7,289 nt of DNA from Bacillota bacterium. Lineage in GTDB: Bacteria > Bacillota > Clostridia > Peptostreptococcales > Anaerovoracaceae. The stretch covers positions 1 to 7,289 of the forward strand of contig JAFZRK010000134.1 in NCBI GenBank assembly GCA_017619905.1, written 5' to 3'. The translations under genes and the position numbers were made by a program. Within the stretch, counting starts at the first letter, position 1. Each line of letters begins with the position of its first letter. The notes under the pieces are model-generated. The model did no database searches, was not told the origin of the DNA, and was given only the letters and a program-made list of their open reading frames with translations. This document shows positions 6,192 to 7,289 of the stretch, in pieces.

Positions 6192-7289
6192 ATGACAAGA
6201 CTTGATCCTACACAGTACAAAGACTGGCAGATCGCAGAAAATGCAGAAAAAGATCTCCCGTCCATCGAATGGTTCAGAGAAAAGATGGGCCTTCTCCCGG
6301 ACGAGATCATTCCTTTCGGAAAGACTCCGAAGCTGGACTTCATCAAGATCATGGAGCGTCTCAAGGACAAGCCGGACGGAAAGTTCATCGAAGTTACGGC
6401 TATCACTCCTACTCCTCTCGGAGAAGGTAAGTCCACCACGAGCCTTGGTCTTATCGAAGGTCTTGGCAAGCTCGGAAAGAACGTAGGCGGATGTCTGCGT
6501 CAGCCCTCCGGCGGACCTACCATGAACGTTAAGGGTACTGCCGCAGGCGGCGGAAATGCTCTGCTCATCCCGATGACCGAGTTCTCCCTCGGACTCACCG
6601 GCGACATCAACGACATCATGAACGCTCACAACCTCGGCATGGTAGCTCTCAACGCGCGCATGCAGCACGAGAGACACTATGACGACGAGCGTCTCGCTCA
6701 GATCGGTCTGAAGAGACTGGACATCGACCCCGAGAGGATCGAGTGGAACTTCGTTATGGACTTCTGCTGCCAGGCACTCAGAAAGATGGAGATCGGCCTC
6801 GGCGAAGGCAAGATGGACGGCTACAGGATGACCACCCGCACCAACATCGCGGTATCTTCCGAGCTCATGGCTATCCTTGCTGTTGCAAGAGACCTGCCCG
6901 ACCTTCGCGACCGTATCGGCAAGATCGTTCTTGCTTACGACAAGAAGGGCAACCCGGTCACCGCTGAGGACCTCGAGGTCGCCGGCGCCATGACCGCATG
7001 GATGCGCAACACCATCAACCCGACTCTCTGCTACACCGTAGAGCATCAGCCCTGCCTCGTACACGCAGGCCCGTTCGCGAACATCGCCATCGGACAGAGC
7101 TCCATCATAGGCGACAGACTTGCTCTCAAGCTGTTCGACTATCACGTAACTGAGTCCGGCTTCGCTGCAGACATCGGTTTCGAGAAGTTCTGGAACGTAA
7201 AGTGCAGACTGTCCGGCCTCAAGCCGCACTGCTCCGTAGTCGTAGCCACCATCCGCGCACTCAAGATGCACGGCGGCGGACCGGCTGTC
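6192..7289 (+). CDS. fhs: Formate--tetrahydrofolate ligase (3' end outside window)
   Basis: ATP-dependent ligation of formate to tetrahydrofolate giving 10-formyltetrahydrofolate; it can run in reverse to make ATP during purine, glycine or methyl-group fermentation. The reading frame from ATG 6192 to the edge encodes 366 residues, roughly two thirds of the usual enzyme of about 560-600. The phosphate-binding loop PLGEGKSTT is at 75-83. Other conserved segments are RQPSGGPT (103-110), GTAAGGGNA (115-123), LTGDINDI (135-142), [14 protein letters not shown] (291-304) and [15 protein letters not shown] (320-334). GGAGG at 6182-6186 is a strong ribosome binding site. Of 27 isoleucine codons, 25 are ATC, a sign of very high expression. 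The RQPSGGPT and [13 protein letters not shown] segments differ from the classic acetogen enzyme as I recall it and look like a second subfamily. Confidence 0.95.
   Translation, partial: MTRLDPTQYKDWQIAENAEKDLPSIEWFREKMGLLPDEIIPFGKTPKLDFIKIMERLKDKPDGKFIEVTAITPTPLGEGKSTTSLGLIEGLGKLGKNVGGCLRQPSGGPTMNVKGTAAGGGNALLIPMTEFSLGLTGDINDIMNAHNLGMVALNARMQHERHYDDERLAQIGLKRLDIDPERIEWNFVMDFCCQALRKMEIGLGEGKMDGYRMTTRTNIAVSSELMAILAVARDLPDLRDRIGKIVLAYDKKGNPVTAEDLEVAGAMTAWMRNTINPTLCYTVEHQPCLVHAGPFANIAIGQSSIIGDRLALKLFDYHVTESGFAADIGFEKFWNVKCRLSGLKPHCSVVVATIRALKMHGGGPAV

Noticed and set aside
6168..7271. Long minus-strand reading frame of 367 codons opposite the formate--tetrahydrofolate ligase
   Set aside because: It mirrors a strongly codon-biased real gene, shows no recognisable domain, and its strand partner is a clear family member; a codon-bias shadow.

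Overview
The window looks like chromosome of an anaerobic, moderately GC-rich Clostridia-type Firmicute. This is inferred from gene content (formate--tetrahydrofolate ligase, a corrinoid methyl-carrier protein, an oxygen-sensitive iron-sulfur serine dehydratase), strong purine-rich Shine-Dalgarno sequences and AT-rich sigma-A-like promoters between GC-richer genes. No phage, insertion sequence, CRISPR, tRNA or rRNA was seen.

Layout. (1) Positions 2-565 (+): the 3' part of a YgjP/SprT-like zinc metallopeptidase, with a probable terminator behind it. (2) 713-1447 (+): a 48-residue lipoprotein-like peptide, then a small metallo-beta-lactamase-fold hydrolase. The two lie in the same frame, separated by one stop codon and one further codon. 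A strong terminator at 1474-1505 is shared with the convergent operon. (3) 5190 down to 1574 (-): a three-gene operon encoding a PucR/CdaR-type regulator, an arylamine N-acetyltransferase and a single-chain L-serine dehydratase, with gaps of only 18 and 17 bases. (4) 5191-5512: a 322-base divergent control region. It holds a good forward promoter with a 9-bp palindrome in its spacer, direct repeats, a probable reverse promoter, a GC-rich leader stem and a hairpin over the downstream ribosome binding site. (5) 5513 to the right edge (+): a corrinoid protein, then formate--tetrahydrofolate ligase, which runs off the window.

How the parts may work together. The corrinoid protein and the ligase point to methyl- and formyl-tetrahydrofolate (C1) metabolism. 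Their almost exclusive use of ATC for isoleucine, against ATA in at least the metallo-hydrolase gene, suggests high expression. The divergent PucR-type regulator is the obvious candidate to act on the shared control region. Serine dehydratase yields pyruvate, and with the ligase it would fit glycine/serine or purine fermentation. That pathway link is inference; no methyltransferase partner for the corrinoid protein is in view.

The best candidate for something undescribed is the corrinoid operon leader. It combines a palindrome inside the promoter, a structured RNA segment and a Shine-Dalgarno hairpin, and it matches no riboswitch class I could recognise by eye.
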